Assembly (NCBI GenBank): GCA_026387915.1
Contig: JAPLKS010000017.1
Coordinates: 62,001 to 126,000, forward strand
DNA length: 64,000 bases
DNA from: Gemmatimonadota bacterium
Lineage (GTDB): Bacteria; Gemmatimonadota; Gemmatimonadetes; Gemmatimonadales; Gemmatimonadaceae
Reading direction: 5' to 3'
Part shown: positions 51,252-62,057 of the stretch, one piece after another
Layout of the letters: the number at the start of each line of letters is the position of its first letter
Numbering within the stretch: the stretch's first letter is position 1
Notes under the pieces: generated by a model
What the model saw: only the letters and a program-made list of their open reading frames with translations
Told to the model about the DNA's origin: nothing
Database searches by the model: none
Program-made: the position numbers and the translations under genes

Positions 51252-51631
51252 TTCACGACGAAGAAGAACGTGCCCTTTACCGGATGTCCGTCATCGGCCG
51301 AGACGTTCCACTGCACATCGTACCTGCCATGCTCCATCGCCCCCGTGATCGGAATAAGAATAGGAGCGCTCTTTTGTTTGACATCGTTTGTGGCGGGTCC
51401 GAGCGCGACGGCTCCCTTGGGGCCGACGAGCTTGAAGGTGCTCACGCGGAGTTCGAGACGTTCCGAATACCACAATGAGAGCTGCGTCGGGGCCGTTGTC
51501 AGTGTGTCGTGGGCGGCCGGTTGGCTTTTCACGAGTTGAGTATGGCGGCGCACCGGAGTCGCGGCCGTCGACAGCGCGAGCGCCGCCGCCATACCGCCGC
51601 CGCCGACCAACGAACGAAAACGCATCAACAT
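51248..51631 (-). CDS. CopC domain periplasmic copper-binding protein
   Basis: 127 residues from ATG 51631 (or 51625), with 'AGGTG' upstream. The signal peptide ('FRSLVGGGGMAAALALSTAA') is followed by 'HTQLVKSQPAAHDTLTTAPT' and 'LSLWYSERLELRVSTFKLVG', the standard CopC beta-sandwich opening. The C-terminus 'YDVQWNVSADDGHPVKGTF' completes the fold, with His and Asp candidates for Cu(II). The first His-rich site is present, but the Met-rich Cu(I) site is absent, as in many CopC proteins. The frame is open far upstream, but only this start gives a signal peptide. Confidence 0.9.
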   Translation of the reverse strand: MLMRFRSLVGGGGMAAALALSTAATPVRRHTQLVKSQPAAHDTLTTAPTQLSLWYSERLELRVSTFKLVGPKGAVALGPATNDVKQKSAPILIPITGAMEHGRYDVQWNVSADDGHPVKGTFFFVVK

Positions 51632-51756
51632 GCACCTGTGTTTGGAGTTGGAGCGGTACCGACCGGCTGTAAAGATGCCCCATGCGATGCGTACCGCGCC
51701 ACGGCAACCGCCCTCACCGACTCCCTCGGCGGCGGAGCGGCGGCTATCATTACAGG

Positions 51757-52773
51757 ATGCCGCCAGAAGCCCCGCAGCCTCGTTACGCCGAGCTGCACGA
51801 GGAGATCCGCCGCACCGCACGTGACCGGAACGCGGTCATCCTCGCTCACAACTATGAACGCCCCGAAGTCCAAGATGTCGCCGACTACGTCGGAGACTCC
51901 CTCGGACTGTCCCGAGAAGCCGCCCGCACCAGCGCCGACGTCATCGTCTTTGCGGGCGTCCACTTCATGGCCGAAACCGCGGCCATTCTCTCGCCCACCA
52001 AGCAGGTGCTCCTGCCGGATCTCGCGGCGGGTTGTTCACTCGCTTCGACGATCAACGCCGCTCAGTTACGCGAGTGGAAGGCCGAGCATCCAGGCGCGAC
52101 GGTCGTCTCCTACGTGAATACGACCGCCGAGGTAAAGGCGGAGAGTGATTATTGCTGCACGTCGGGGAACGCGGTTGAGGTGATCAACGCAATCCCGGCA
52201 GACCAAGAGATTCTTTTTTTGCCTGACATGTTTCTTGGCGCACACGTGCGCCGCGTCACGGGGCGCCGCAATATCCATGTGTGGATGGGCGAGTGTCACG
52301 TGCACGCGGGTATTGATCCGGAGAACATCCGGCTTCAGCGCTCGTTGCACCCGGACGCCGAATTCTTGATTCACCCCGAATGTGGGTGTGCGACGAGCGT
52401 GGTGGAGGCGATCTCCGCTGGCGATGTGGACCCCAACAACGCGTTCATTCTCTCGACCGAGGGGATGATCAAACGTCCCGGCGAGAGCTCGGCCAACGCG
52501 TTTATTGTTGCGACCGAAGTGGGCATTCTGCACCGTCTGCAGCGCGCCTATCCCACGAAACAGTTCTACGCGGCCAATGAGCGCGCGTCGTGCGCGTACA
52601 TGAAAGTGACGACGCTTCCGAAGGTGCTCGAGTCGCTGCAGCAGTTGACGCATCGCATCACCGTTCCTGCCGACATTGCGGCGCGAGCGCAGTTGGCGAT
52701 TGAGCGCATGGTGTCGATTGGTGGTGCCGTCTCAGCGACGCCGCCGGCGCCGGGCGTCGATCCCGGCGAGTAG
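51757..52773 (+). CDS. nadA: Quinolinate synthase
   Basis: [4Fe-4S] enzyme that condenses iminoaspartate with dihydroxyacetone phosphate to quinolinate. 338 residues from ATG 51757. The opening 'ILAHNYERPEVQDVADYVGD' and 'SLGLSREAART' is diagnostic. The three expected cluster cysteines are C93 ('AAGCSLAS'), C180 ('GECHVHAG') and C279 ('RASCAYMK'). 'HPECGCATSVVEAI' and 'FIVATEVGILHRLQRAYPTK' are also present. Its stop overlaps the nadC start by one base (TAGTG). It is divergent from copC with a 125-bp gap that probably holds its promoter. Confidence 0.97.
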   Translation: MPPEAPQPRYAELHEEIRRTARDRNAVILAHNYERPEVQDVADYVGDSLGLSREAARTSADVIVFAGVHFMAETAAILSPTKQVLLPDLAAGCSLASTINAAQLREWKAEHPGATVVSYVNTTAEVKAESDYCCTSGNAVEVINAIPADQEILFLPDMFLGAHVRRVTGRRNIHVWMGECHVHAGIDPENIRLQRSLHPDAEFLIHPECGCATSVVEAISAGDVDPNNAFILSTEGMIKRPGESSANAFIVATEVGILHRLQRAYPTKQFYAANERASCAYMKVTTLPKVLESLQQLTHRITVPADIAARAQLAIERMVSIGGAVSATPPAPGVDPGE

Positions 52774-53684
52774 TGGCCGATCAGCCGAATCCGCCTCGGC
52801 GCATTTCGCCGTCTGGGCCGCCCCACTATGCGGGCGGCTCGGCGTTTCCGCTGAGTGACACGGAGATTGTGGCGTTGGTGCGAAGCGCGCTCGACGAAGA
52901 TCGTGCCTTCGAGGATGTCACCACGCTCGCGACGGTACTCTCGGTACGTCACCAGCGCTCGCGGTTGGTTGCGCGGGCGCCCGGAGTGATTGCTGGCGTG
53001 CCGCTGGCGCTCGCGGCGTTTCGGTTGCTCGACGAACGCGTGGAGATTCGTGTGGACGCCGAGGATGGCACGTCGGTGCGCCCCGGCAGTGCCGTGCTCT
53101 TTATTTCGGGGCACGCGCGCGGCGTGCTCTCAGCGGAACGTGTTGCGCTTAACTTTTTGCAGCGCCTCAGTGGAATCGCCACGCTCACGCAGCGATACGT
53201 GGAGGCGGTGCGCGGCACGCAGGCCGCGATTCTCGACACGCGCAAGACGACTCCGAACTGGCGTCGCCTCGAGAAATACGCGGTGTTGTGTGGTGGCGGC
53301 ACGAACCATCGCATGGATCTCGCGGCGGCGGTGCTCATCAAGGACAATCACCTCGCGGCGGTGGATGGTGATGTGGCAATGGCCGTGCGGCGCGTGCGAG
53401 AGTTTGCTGACCGCCCCCTAGCGGTGCAGGTTGAGTGCGACCGGCCAGAGCAGGTGCGTGCGGCGGTGGATGCCGGCGCCGACAGCGTGTTGCTCGACAA
53501 CATGACGCTCGATCAACTGCACGAATGCGTGACCATCGCGCGCGGGCACTGTGTGACGGAGGCCAGCGGTGGCGTGACGCTCAGCACCGTGCGCGCCATT
53601 GCCGAAACTGGCGTGGATCGCATTAGCGTTGGGGCACTCACGCATTCGGCGGGCGCCCTCGACCTCGCTCTGGATTTCGACTAG
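52773..53684 (+). CDS. nadC: Nicotinate-nucleotide pyrophosphorylase (carboxylating)
   Basis: Converts quinolinate and PRPP to nicotinate mononucleotide, the last step of the de novo branch encoded here. 303 residues from GTG 52773. After a Pro-rich N-terminus of about 25 residues the standard fold follows: 'RSALDEDRAFEDVTTLATV', 'LNFLQRLSGIATLTQRYVE', 'ILDTRKTTPNWRRLEKYAV' and 'GGTNHRMDLAAAVLIKDNH', then 'VQVECDRPEQVRAAVDAGAD' and 'DRISVGALTHS'. Active-site Arg, Lys and His residues are in place. It is co-transcribed with nadA. Confidence 0.97.
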   Translation: MADQPNPPRRISPSGPPHYAGGSAFPLSDTEIVALVRSALDEDRAFEDVTTLATVLSVRHQRSRLVARAPGVIAGVPLALAAFRLLDERVEIRVDAEDGTSVRPGSAVLFISGHARGVLSAERVALNFLQRLSGIATLTQRYVEAVRGTQAAILDTRKTTPNWRRLEKYAVLCGGGTNHRMDLAAAVLIKDNHLAAVDGDVAMAVRRVREFADRPLAVQVECDRPEQVRAAVDAGADSVLLDNMTLDQLHECVTIARGHCVTEASGGVTLSTVRAIAETGVDRISVGALTHSAGALDLALDFD

Positions 53685-53708
53685 CCGGTTCTGACGCGCC
53701 GCCGGCTA
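53682..53708. terminator. Inverted repeat spanning both stop codons of convergent genes
   Basis: TAGCCGG at 53682-53688 pairs perfectly with CCGGCTA at 53702-53708, with a 13-base loop. The arms contain the nadC stop codon and, on the other strand, the stop of the DUF255 gene. A 7-bp stem with no T-tract would be weak, so terminator activity is tentative. Confidence 0.35.
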
Positions 53709-55724
53709 TCGTGCCGCGGCGCGCTTCAGTTGCGATCGCAGTTCGCGTGGGTCACTCGTGGGCGCATCGCAGGCATAATGTCGACAGACGTACGCCACGG
53801 CCGTTCCCACCGGGGTGTCGCGGCCCGCGAGCAACGCATTGCCATCAGCGGGAACTCCCCCCGCAAGCACCAGCGACGGTACGTAGCAATCGGCGGCGGC
53901 GCGCGCGAGTGCACGAAATGCGTCTGACGCCGGATCGCCGGCGATCACTACTTCAATGGCGCCATGCACAAGCCCATCGGCAGCGCCGAGCGCGTGCCCG
54001 AACATCACGCCGTACTCCCGCATCGGGGTGGCCGCGTTGTTGAGTGTGCGCTCCGCAATCGAGCGCCACGCATCGCGCCCGGTGTATTCGGCGGCGAACA
54101 ACAGGAGTTCGGCGGCCAGCGACGCGCCCGCAGGGGTGGCATTGTCCATGACGTCGCGGGGCCGCACCACCAACGGCTCGTGGTCGTCCGCGGTGTCGTA
54201 GAAACAGCCTTCGGTCTCACTCCAGAAATGCTGCACACACGCCGCGGCGAGCGTGAGCGCGCGATCGAGCCACTGTTGATCGAAGGTCAGCTGGTAGAGG
54301 CCGACGAACCCGAGCCCGACGGCCGCGTGGTCTTCAAGAAATCCGGAAATGTGCGTCACGCCGCGCGCGTGAATGCGCAGGACGCGCCCGTCGCGCACCA
54401 TCGTGTTCCAGAGAAAGTGTCCGTTGGTCAGCGCGGAGGCGTGGGCGTCATTGTCCTGAAAGACGCGCGCGGCTTCGGCCATCGCGCGCAGCATCAGCCC
54501 GTTCCACGAGGCAATCACTTTGTCGTCGCGCGCCGGCCACACGCGGTCGGCGCGTACATCGTACAGGCGTTTACGGAGTGCCGTGCGGCGGTCGTCGTTG
54601 ACAACGGCGTCTTCCGCGCTCGGTGCGCGCGCTGTGAGAATGTTGGCGCCCTCAAAATTCCCAGCGACGGTCACCCCGTAGGCGCGCATCGCCCAGTCGG
54701 CGTCGTCGCCGGCGATGCGCGCAAACTCCTCGAGCGACCACACATAGAACTTGCCTTCTTCGTGTTCGCTGTCGGCATCGAGCGAGGAATACCAGCCGCC
54801 CTGAGCGTCAGTCATTTCGCGGCGCACCCACTGGAGCGCGGCTTCGGTGGCGCGCCGAACCTCGGCGTTCCCAGTGGCCTGCCAGAGGTGCACGCCCAAC
54901 CGTGCGAGGAGGGCGTTGTCGTAAAGCATTTTTTCGAAGTGCGGCACAAGCCAGAGTGCGTCTACCGTGTACCGGTGAAAGCCGCCGCCGATTTGATCGC
55001 AAATTCCGCCGCGTGCCATGGTGAGGAACGAGTGCTGCGCGATGTGCAGCGCATGGGTGTCGCCAGAACGTGCCCACTGCCGCAGCGCCGCGTCGAGCGC
55101 CATCGCGTGCGGAAACTTGGGCGCCCCGCCAAAGCCGCCGGCGAGCGGTTCAAAGCGTCGGGCCATCCCTTTCCACGCCTCGTCCAGCACCATCGCGTCG
55201 AGCGTGCCCCCTCGCGCCGCGTCGTCCGCAGCGACAAATACCTGCGCCACCGACGTCACCGCGCGCGCCACTTCCTCGCGGTTGGTCGTCCACGCATCAC
55301 TCACCGACTGAAGGACTCGGCGAAACCCCGGCATGCCGTGCCGGTCGGCAGGCGGAAAATAGGTGCCGCCATAAAACGGCTCACCCGCCGGAGTGAGAAA
55401 TACGGTCATCGGCCAGCCGCCCTGACCGGTCATCGCCTGAACGGCCTGCATGTAGATGGCATCGAGATCGGGGCGCTCTTCTCGGTCCACTTTCACATTC
55501 ACGTAGAGCGCGTTCATCAACTGCGCCGTCTGTGGGTCTTCAAACGACTCACGCGCCATCACGTGGCACCAATGGCAGGCCGCGTAACCCACGGAGAGGA
55601 GAATCGGCCGGTCGAGGCGCTTGGCCTCGGCCATCGCATCAGGGCCCCAGGGATACCAATCCACCGGATTCTCCGCGTGCTGCAGCAAATAGGGGCTGGT
55701 AGACGAGGCGAGGCGATTTGACAT
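53706..55724 (-). CDS. DUF255 thioredoxin-fold protein with (alpha/alpha)6 barrel domain (YyaL/SPATA20 family)
   Basis: 672 residues. The N-terminal thioredoxin-like domain has '[18 protein letters not shown]' and '[20 protein letters not shown]', with a CXXC in the usual family form. It is followed by '[18 protein letters not shown]' and '[20 protein letters not shown]'. The rest is an N-acylglucosamine-2-epimerase-like helical barrel ('[18 protein letters not shown]', '[17 protein letters not shown]'). The family is highly conserved, yet its function is unsettled (redox or sugar related). The length is typical. It is divergent from the GT39 gene, with 13 bp between starts. Confidence 0.92.
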   Translation of the reverse strand: MSNRLASSTSPYLLQHAENPVDWYPWGPDAMAEAKRLDRPILLSVGYAACHWCHVMARESFEDPQTAQLMNALYVNVKVDREERPDLDAIYMQAVQAMTGQGGWPMTVFLTPAGEPFYGGTYFPPADRHGMPGFRRVLQSVSDAWTTNREEVARAVTSVAQVFVAADDAARGGTLDAMVLDEAWKGMARRFEPLAGGFGGAPKFPHAMALDAALRQWARSGDTHALHIAQHSFLTMARGGICDQIGGGFHRYTVDALWLVPHFEKMLYDNALLARLGVHLWQATGNAEVRRATEAALQWVRREMTDAQGGWYSSLDADSEHEEGKFYVWSLEEFARIAGDDADWAMRAYGVTVAGNFEGANILTARAPSAEDAVVNDDRRTALRKRLYDVRADRVWPARDDKVIASWNGLMLRAMAEAARVFQDNDAHASALTNGHFLWNTMVRDGRVLRIHARGVTHISGFLEDHAAVGLGFVGLYQLTFDQQWLDRALTLAAACVQHFWSETEGCFYDTADDHEPLVVRPRDVMDNATPAGASLAAELLLFAAEYTGRDAWRSIAERTLNNAATPMREYGVMFGHALGAADGLVHGAIEVVIAGDPASDAFRALARAAADCYVPSLVLAGGVPADGNALLAGRDTPVGTAVAYVCRHYACDAPTSDPRELRSQLKRAAAR

Positions 55725-55737
55725 GAGAGGGCGCTGA

Positions 55738-57336
55738 GTGGCGTTCGGCGTGCGCGATGGAGAAGTTTACGGGGTGACAAACTCGCGCGCCTGGCGCCAC
55801 GCGCTCGCAATCATTGCCGGCACCACCGTTCTGCGCCTCATTCTTGGCGCGGTGGTGCCGCTCTTTCCCGACGAGACCTACTACTGGGACTGGTCGCGCT
55901 CGCTCGCGGCCGGCTATTTCGATCATCCCCCGATGATCGCGCTACTCGTGCGGGCCGGCACCACACTCTTTGGCCAAACTCCGTTCGGCGTGCGTCTGTT
56001 CCCGATTCTCGCCGGTGGTTTTACTGCGCTCGCTATCGCCCAAACGGCTCGGCGCATCGAAGGGGACGAGGCCGCGCGCACCGCGTCGCTCATCTTTGCC
56101 TGCCTGCCACTGGCCGCCGCGGGTTCGGTGCTCGCCACCCCCGATGCGCCCATGCTCTGCTTTGTGGCCTGGACGCTGTACTGCACCATCCGCGCGCTCG
56201 ACACCGACGCAGACACCACCCACGCGCAGGACGCCCGCCGTCGCGAAACCCGATGGTGGGCTCTCACGGGCCTCTGCATTGGCCTCGCCATGGCCTCGAA
56301 GTTCACCAGCGTGCTCGTGCCCGCTGGTATCGCGCTGGCCTGCCTGCTGCACGCCCGCTTGCAGAACCGCTTCGGGCATCCGGGGCCCTACCTCGCGATT
56401 GCCATTGCCTCCGCCGTGCTTGCGCCCGTGCTCATCTGGAATGGCCAACACGACTGGGTGTCCTTTGCCTTCCAACTGGGCCATGGCCTCGGCGCGCCAA
56501 AGGGCGGCGCACTCGGCGCCCTCAACCGTGAACTCGAACTCGTGGGCGGACAGATCGGACTCGTCACGCCGGTGCTGTTCTTTTTTGTAGTCCGTGGAAT
56601 TCGGCGCGCCTTTGATCCCACCCCGAGCGGACTTCGCGTGGTATTGGGTACGGTTGCGGTCACCTGTATCGCTTTCTTTGTATACAGCGCCACGCGGCGC
56701 TCCGTGGAAGCCAACTGGCCCGCGCTCGCTTGGATCCCCGCGATGGTGCTGGCGGCGGTCGAACCGCCCACGTCCGATCGGGGACGCCGATGGATGAATG
56801 GCGGTCTCATCTTTGCGGCCGCACTCTCGCTTGTCGTGTACGTGCACGTGGTGACGCCCATTCTCCCGCTCCGCGCCGATCGCGATCAGGTGGCGAAGGC
56901 GTTTGGATGGGACGAAGTCGCAAAGGCCGTGGATCGGAGACGAGTTTTTTACGAGGATCGCGCCAAGTTCGGCGTCACGACGTTGTATTTTGCGGCGGAA
57001 CGATATCAGGATGCCAGCGAACTCGCGTTCCACCTCAAGGGGCAGCCGCACGTCCTCTCGCTAAACCTGATGGGGCGCCCCAATCAGTACGACCTGTGGG
57101 ATACGTTTAAAGGTTCGGCCGAAATCGGCGCCAGCATCTTGCTGGTCCTCGACGACGAAGTCGCCGAACCCAAGCTCATCCAGAAGTTAGGCTGCTGCTT
57201 TCAGCGCATTGATCAGGGCGAGCGCGTCGCGATGGTGCGCGACGGTGCGCTGGTTTCGCGCAAGCGGCTCTGGTTCCTCGGCGTGTGGAACGGTGAATGG
57301 CCTACACGCGCACAACCTTTTCCCTGGACTGATTGA
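55738..57336 (+). CDS. Glycosyltransferase family 39 membrane protein (PMT_2/ArnT-like)
   Basis: Polyprenyl-phosphate-sugar-dependent transferase of the ArnT/PMT superfamily, 532 residues. GTG 55738 is chosen because 'GAGAGG' lies 7 bp upstream; GTG 55774 is an alternative, also with a good site. '[20 protein letters not shown]' contains the catalytic DE of the first periplasmic loop, followed by '[12 protein letters not shown]'. About ten hydrophobic helices follow and then a soluble C-terminal domain of about 130 residues. The acceptor may be lipid A, protein or the surface glycan of the first region. Its stop is 5 bp before the M20 peptidase start. Confidence 0.9.
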   Translation: MAFGVRDGEVYGVTNSRAWRHALAIIAGTTVLRLILGAVVPLFPDETYYWDWSRSLAAGYFDHPPMIALLVRAGTTLFGQTPFGVRLFPILAGGFTALAIAQTARRIEGDEAARTASLIFACLPLAAAGSVLATPDAPMLCFVAWTLYCTIRALDTDADTTHAQDARRRETRWWALTGLCIGLAMASKFTSVLVPAGIALACLLHARLQNRFGHPGPYLAIAIASAVLAPVLIWNGQHDWVSFAFQLGHGLGAPKGGALGALNRELELVGGQIGLVTPVLFFFVVRGIRRAFDPTPSGLRVVLGTVAVTCIAFFVYSATRRSVEANWPALAWIPAMVLAAVEPPTSDRGRRWMNGGLIFAAALSLVVYVHVVTPILPLRADRDQVAKAFGWDEVAKAVDRRRVFYEDRAKFGVTTLYFAAERYQDASELAFHLKGQPHVLSLNLMGRPNQYDLWDTFKGSAEIGASILLVLDDEVAEPKLIQKLGCCFQRIDQGERVAMVRDGALVSRKRLWFLGVWNGEWPTRAQPFPWTD

Positions 57337-57341
57337 CCGCT

Positions 57342-58727
57342 ATGACCAAGCCCACCATTCCCGCCGATCTCGAGCAGTGGCTCTCGGCCAACGATCAGCG
57401 CATTCACGACGAGCTCTTTGAGTTTCTGCGCATTCCGAGCGTCAGCGCTCGGAGCGAACACAACGGCGATATGCGCGCCGCCGCCGACTGGCTCCGCGGC
57501 AAACTGACCGCGATTGGTTTCACCGCCGAAACTATTCCGACCGCAGGACACCCCGTGGTGCTCGCGGAATGGAAAAAGGCGCCGGCCGGTGCACCCACCG
57601 TGCTCGTGTACGGCCACTATGACGTGCAGCCGCCCGAACCGCTCGAGCTCTGGACCTCGCCGGCGTTCGAACCCACCATCCGCGACGGCAAACTCTTTGC
57701 GCGCGGCTCGGTGGACGACAAAGGCCAGCTCTGGATTCACGTGAAGGCGCTCGAAGCGCATCTCGCCACGCGCGGCACGTTGCCCTGCAACGTCATCGTC
57801 CTCGCCGAAGGCGAAGAAGAAGTTGGGAGCGAGAATCTTGAACCGTTCATTCGGCAGCATGCGCAGCGCCTCGCGTGCGACGCCGTGGTGATTTCCGATT
57901 CGACGATGTTCGCCCCCGGCATCCCGAGCATTCTCAGCTCACTCCGTGGCCTGGCGTATTTTCAGATTGACGTCACCGGCCCGGCCAGCGACCTCCATTC
58001 GGGCATGTACGGCGGCGCCGTCGTGAACCCCGGCATGGCGCTCGCGCGCATCCTCGCCACCTTCCACGACGCGCGCGGCAAAGTGGCCATCAAAGGCTTC
58101 TATGACGCTATCAAGCCGTTCAGCGCCGCGGTGCGCAAAGGGATGAAGAAGCTACCGTTCAGCGATGCGCGGTTCAAAAAAGAAATCGGTGTGAAGGCGC
58201 TCGGCGGTGAGCCAGGGTATACGACACTCGAAAAACTCTGGACGCGTCCCACCTGCGAAGTAAATGGCCTGCTCAGCGGCTACACCGGCGAGGGCGCCAA
58301 GACCGTGCTCCCCGGAAAGGCGATGGCGAAGGTCAGTTGCCGTCTCGTGCCGGGGCAGTCGCCAGCGAAGATCGAAAAACTGATGAAAGCGCACGTCAAG
58401 AAAGTCGCACCGCCGGGCGTCACCGTGCACGTGCAACATTTGCATGGCGGTCATCCGTGGCGTGCCGAGCTCGACGGCCCGATTTTCGACGCCGCGCGCC
58501 GCGCACTGCGCGCCGCCTTCGGCAAGGAGACAGTGATCGTCGGGGAAGGGGGGAGTATTCCAGTGGTCGGCGATTTCGAACGCATCCTCAAAGTGCCGGT
58601 GTTGCTCGTGGGCTTTGGGCTCCCCGGTGAGAACGCACACGCGCCGGACGAGTGGATTAGCGTTGCCAACCTGCGTGGCGGCATGCGCGCTATGGCAGCG
58701 CTCTGGGATGAGTACGTAAAAGCGTAG
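57342..58727 (+). CDS. M20 family dipeptidase
   Basis: Zinc dipeptidase of the PepV/carnosinase-like M20 group, 461 residues from ATG 57342. The motif 'VLVYGHYDVQPPEPLELW' contains the first zinc His and the catalytic Asp, 'LFARGSVDDKGQLWIHVKAL' the bridging Asp, and 'LAEGEEEVGSENLEPFI' the catalytic Glu and a metal Glu. The 'VTGPASDLHSGMYGGAVVNP' segment starts the dimerisation lid. The C-terminal 'VGFGLPGENAHAPDEWI' holds the last zinc His. No signal peptide is seen, so it is cytoplasmic. Confidence 0.94.
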   Translation: MTKPTIPADLEQWLSANDQRIHDELFEFLRIPSVSARSEHNGDMRAAADWLRGKLTAIGFTAETIPTAGHPVVLAEWKKAPAGAPTVLVYGHYDVQPPEPLELWTSPAFEPTIRDGKLFARGSVDDKGQLWIHVKALEAHLATRGTLPCNVIVLAEGEEEVGSENLEPFIRQHAQRLACDAVVISDSTMFAPGIPSILSSLRGLAYFQIDVTGPASDLHSGMYGGAVVNPGMALARILATFHDARGKVAIKGFYDAIKPFSAAVRKGMKKLPFSDARFKKEIGVKALGGEPGYTTLEKLWTRPTCEVNGLLSGYTGEGAKTVLPGKAMAKVSCRLVPGQSPAKIEKLMKAHVKKVAPPGVTVHVQHLHGGHPWRAELDGPIFDAARRALRAAFGKETVIVGEGGSIPVVGDFERILKVPVLLVGFGLPGENAHAPDEWISVANLRGGMRAMAALWDEYVKA

Positions 58728-58754
58728 CGGCTGAGGTCACGCGCTCGCACCAAA

Positions 58755-58790
58755 AAAAGTGCCGCCGGCTGTAGAGCCGGCGGCACTTTT
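58755..58790. terminator. Bidirectional rho-independent terminator
   Basis: Perfect 16-bp stem (58755-58770 with 58775-58790) with a GTAG tetraloop, flanked by seven A residues on the left and four T residues on the right. It therefore has a T-run on both strands. It lies 28 bp after the M20 peptidase stop and 44 bp beyond the rho stop, and is the clearest terminator in the window. Confidence 0.9.
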
Positions 58791-58833
58791 ACTTGTGGAG
58801 GCCAGTCCGTCACCCGACGGCTGTCTCGTTGTG

Positions 58834-60435
<1,602 letters not shown>

Positions 60436-60725
60436 TACGGTGTGTGATGGAGCTGGTGGTACGTTGGAACCTGAAATGGACGGACGAATCACTCGTCAGC
60501 GTCACGGATGCGCACAAAGCGCGGCACAAACGGTATGGATGCGGTCTGATGCAACGGCTGCCCGCAACTGTGCGGGCGATTCGCGGGGACATGAGCGGAA
60601 AAAACACGCGCAGTCCGGCGATCTTGCTCCCCATGGCCCGAACACCTGCCGGGCGAGGCGTACCCCCTGATTATGCCTCCAGACCCTCCATCGCGCAACC
60701 CTTCGCCAAGATGGGGGGGTGGATT
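60436..60725 (-). promoter_or_regulatory. Long leader region upstream of rho
   Basis: 290 bp with no credible gene, between rho and the histidine-kinase-like gene on the same strand. It contains several stem-forming pairs, including a perfect 7-bp hairpin with ACTG loop at 60569-60586 and a more distant pair GGTCTG/CAGACC (60545-60550 with 60680-60685). Rho is autoregulated through its leader in other bacteria, so a structured leader is plausible. On the plus strand the same segment resembles parts of a cobalamin riboswitch (see findings). Confidence 0.45.
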
Positions 60726-61322
60726 TTAGATTTTTCGCTCGCCAATCCCGTCGAGTGAGCGCAGAATGACCACCATTCGCCGACACATCACCACAATCCG
60801 CTCCAGCGCCGCCTGCTGCTCCACGCTCGAGGGTTCGAGTTGCATCAGTTGGGTTTCCGCCAGAATCGCCGCGAGCGGATTGTTGACCGCGTGCTGCAGT
60901 CCGAGGGCGACTTGGCCGGCCGCGACTAGTCGACGCGACTGGCGCACGGCGTCAGCGAATGGCGTTTCGGTCTGTTCCATCCCAGTGGTCAGCGCGGCCA
61001 TGAGCTCTTCCGGCAGCCGGTGCGGGGCGGCGTGACCAATACCTAGTGGCGCACCGAGCGCATCGTCCACCGCCGAGCCCACCAGCACGAGCGCCCCACC
61101 AAATCCCATCGCCCGCATCCGGCGTGCCCGGTCGACCGTGGCCGTGGGTTCGTCGCGCGCGTCGATCACTAGTGCCTCGGCGTTCGGTGCCGAGCGCAGC
61201 TGATCCGCCTGAACGCGTTCGCAGGTGGACCCAGGCAACTGGACTTGGAGCACGGCGCCGACCGTCGCGGCAAACGGCTCGTCGACGCTCGAAACCAGCA
61301 CGCGCCACGGTCTGATCACCAT
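60726..61322 (-). CDS. Histidine-kinase-like DHp protein lacking an ATPase domain
   Basis: 198 residues from ATG 61322, supported by 'GGAGGG' 6 bp upstream. The first 115 residues look like a receiver-like or Rossmann fold ('WRVLVSSVDEPFAATVGAVL', 'EALVIDARDE', 'GGALVLVGSAVD') without a clear phospho-acceptor set. Residues about 130-195 resemble a HisKA dimerisation helix pair: 'AAGQVALGLQHAVNNPLAAI' has the H-box form (H followed by NNPL). The protein ends at 'LDGIGERKI', right after the second helix, so no HATPase domain exists. It may be a scaffold, phosphotransfer domain or phosphatase. The rho leader follows it on the same strand. Confidence 0.65.
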   Translation of the reverse strand: MVIRPWRVLVSSVDEPFAATVGAVLQVQLPGSTCERVQADQLRSAPNAEALVIDARDEPTATVDRARRMRAMGFGGALVLVGSAVDDALGAPLGIGHAAPHRLPEELMAALTTGMEQTETPFADAVRQSRRLVAAGQVALGLQHAVNNPLAAILAETQLMQLEPSSVEQQAALERIVVMCRRMVVILRSLDGIGERKI

Positions 61323-61362
61323 CTGGCTCCCTCCCGAGTGTCGCCCGGGTAAATTCCCAGTC

Positions 61363-61974
61363 ATGGACATTCTGATCCCCACCGGTGACGCCGGCGCGCG
61401 CGCCCAGCTCGACGCAATCGTTCAAGAGTATCGGCATCGGGGCGATGTCCCACGACTCCTTGAAGAGGTCACGCGCCTCGCGCGCCTCGCGCCGATCGAC
61501 GAACTCGTTGCGGCCGCTGAGTTTTATCAGGACCTGCACGAGGTTGCGGGCCCGATTTTCGAAGTCGTGGTGTCACGCCATCCCGACCACGTGCGCGCAC
61601 TGGTTGGACTCGCCAACGCCTTCTGGCTCACGGGTCGCGGCCCTGATGTGGTGGGCGACCTCGCCTCACGCATCATTGCCCTCGACCCGGCGAATCGCGC
61701 GGGCTGGCATATGTGGGCGCTCACCGAAGGGACGCCACGCGGCAGAGTGCAGCGCTGGCAGCAGGTGGTGGATCGCTTTCCCGACGATCCGCTCGCCAAA
61801 GTGAACCTTGCCGACAACGCCGCCGGTCTCGCTGGCGCCGAAGACGATCCCGTGGCGCTCAAGACGGCGATTACCACCTACGAGTCGCTACTCAAGGCCA
61901 CCACGAACACGGCGCAACGCGTGGCCTTGCAGCAGGCGATCGACGCGCTACGTCCGTCGGGCAAGAAATCCTGA
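61363..61974 (+). CDS. TPR-like helical repeat protein
   Basis: 203 residues from ATG 61363. The sequence consists of amphipathic helices with TPR-like spacing and Ala/Leu/Tyr positions ('VVVSRHPDHVRALVGLANAF', 'RIIALDPANRAGWHMWALTE', 'VVDRFPDDPLAKVNLADNAA'). 'PEHxxAL'-type turns suggest three to four tetratricopeptide repeats after an N-terminal helical cap. There is no signal peptide, so it is probably a cytoplasmic scaffold. It is divergent from the DHp-like gene with a 40-bp gap, so the two may share control and act together. Confidence 0.65.
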   Translation: MDILIPTGDAGARAQLDAIVQEYRHRGDVPRLLEEVTRLARLAPIDELVAAAEFYQDLHEVAGPIFEVVVSRHPDHVRALVGLANAFWLTGRGPDVVGDLASRIIALDPANRAGWHMWALTEGTPRGRVQRWQQVVDRFPDDPLAKVNLADNAAGLAGAEDDPVALKTAITTYESLLKATTNTAQRVALQQAIDALRPSGKKS

Positions 61975-61992
61975 TGCCGTAATTGCACAGCG

Positions 61993-62015
61993 CCCTCGGA
62001 CGCCGTGTCCGGGGG
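61993..62015. terminator. Stem-loop between convergent TPR and deacetylase genes
   Basis: A 9-bp stem with one G-T pair (61993-62001 with 62007-62015) and a 5-base loop, G+C-rich, 19 bp after the TPR gene and 43 bp beyond the deacetylase stop. No T-tract, so efficiency is unknown. Confidence 0.4.
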
Positions 62016-62057
62016 AGCTGCGTTGCATTGGGAGGTGTCGAGTCGGGTGGACTCGCG

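Noticed and set aside
53964-55721. 585-codon open frame on the plus strand across the DUF255 gene
   Set aside because: It is antisense to a clearly conserved gene, has a His/Arg-rich composition typical of antisense frames in high-GC DNA, and shows no domain or ribosome binding site.
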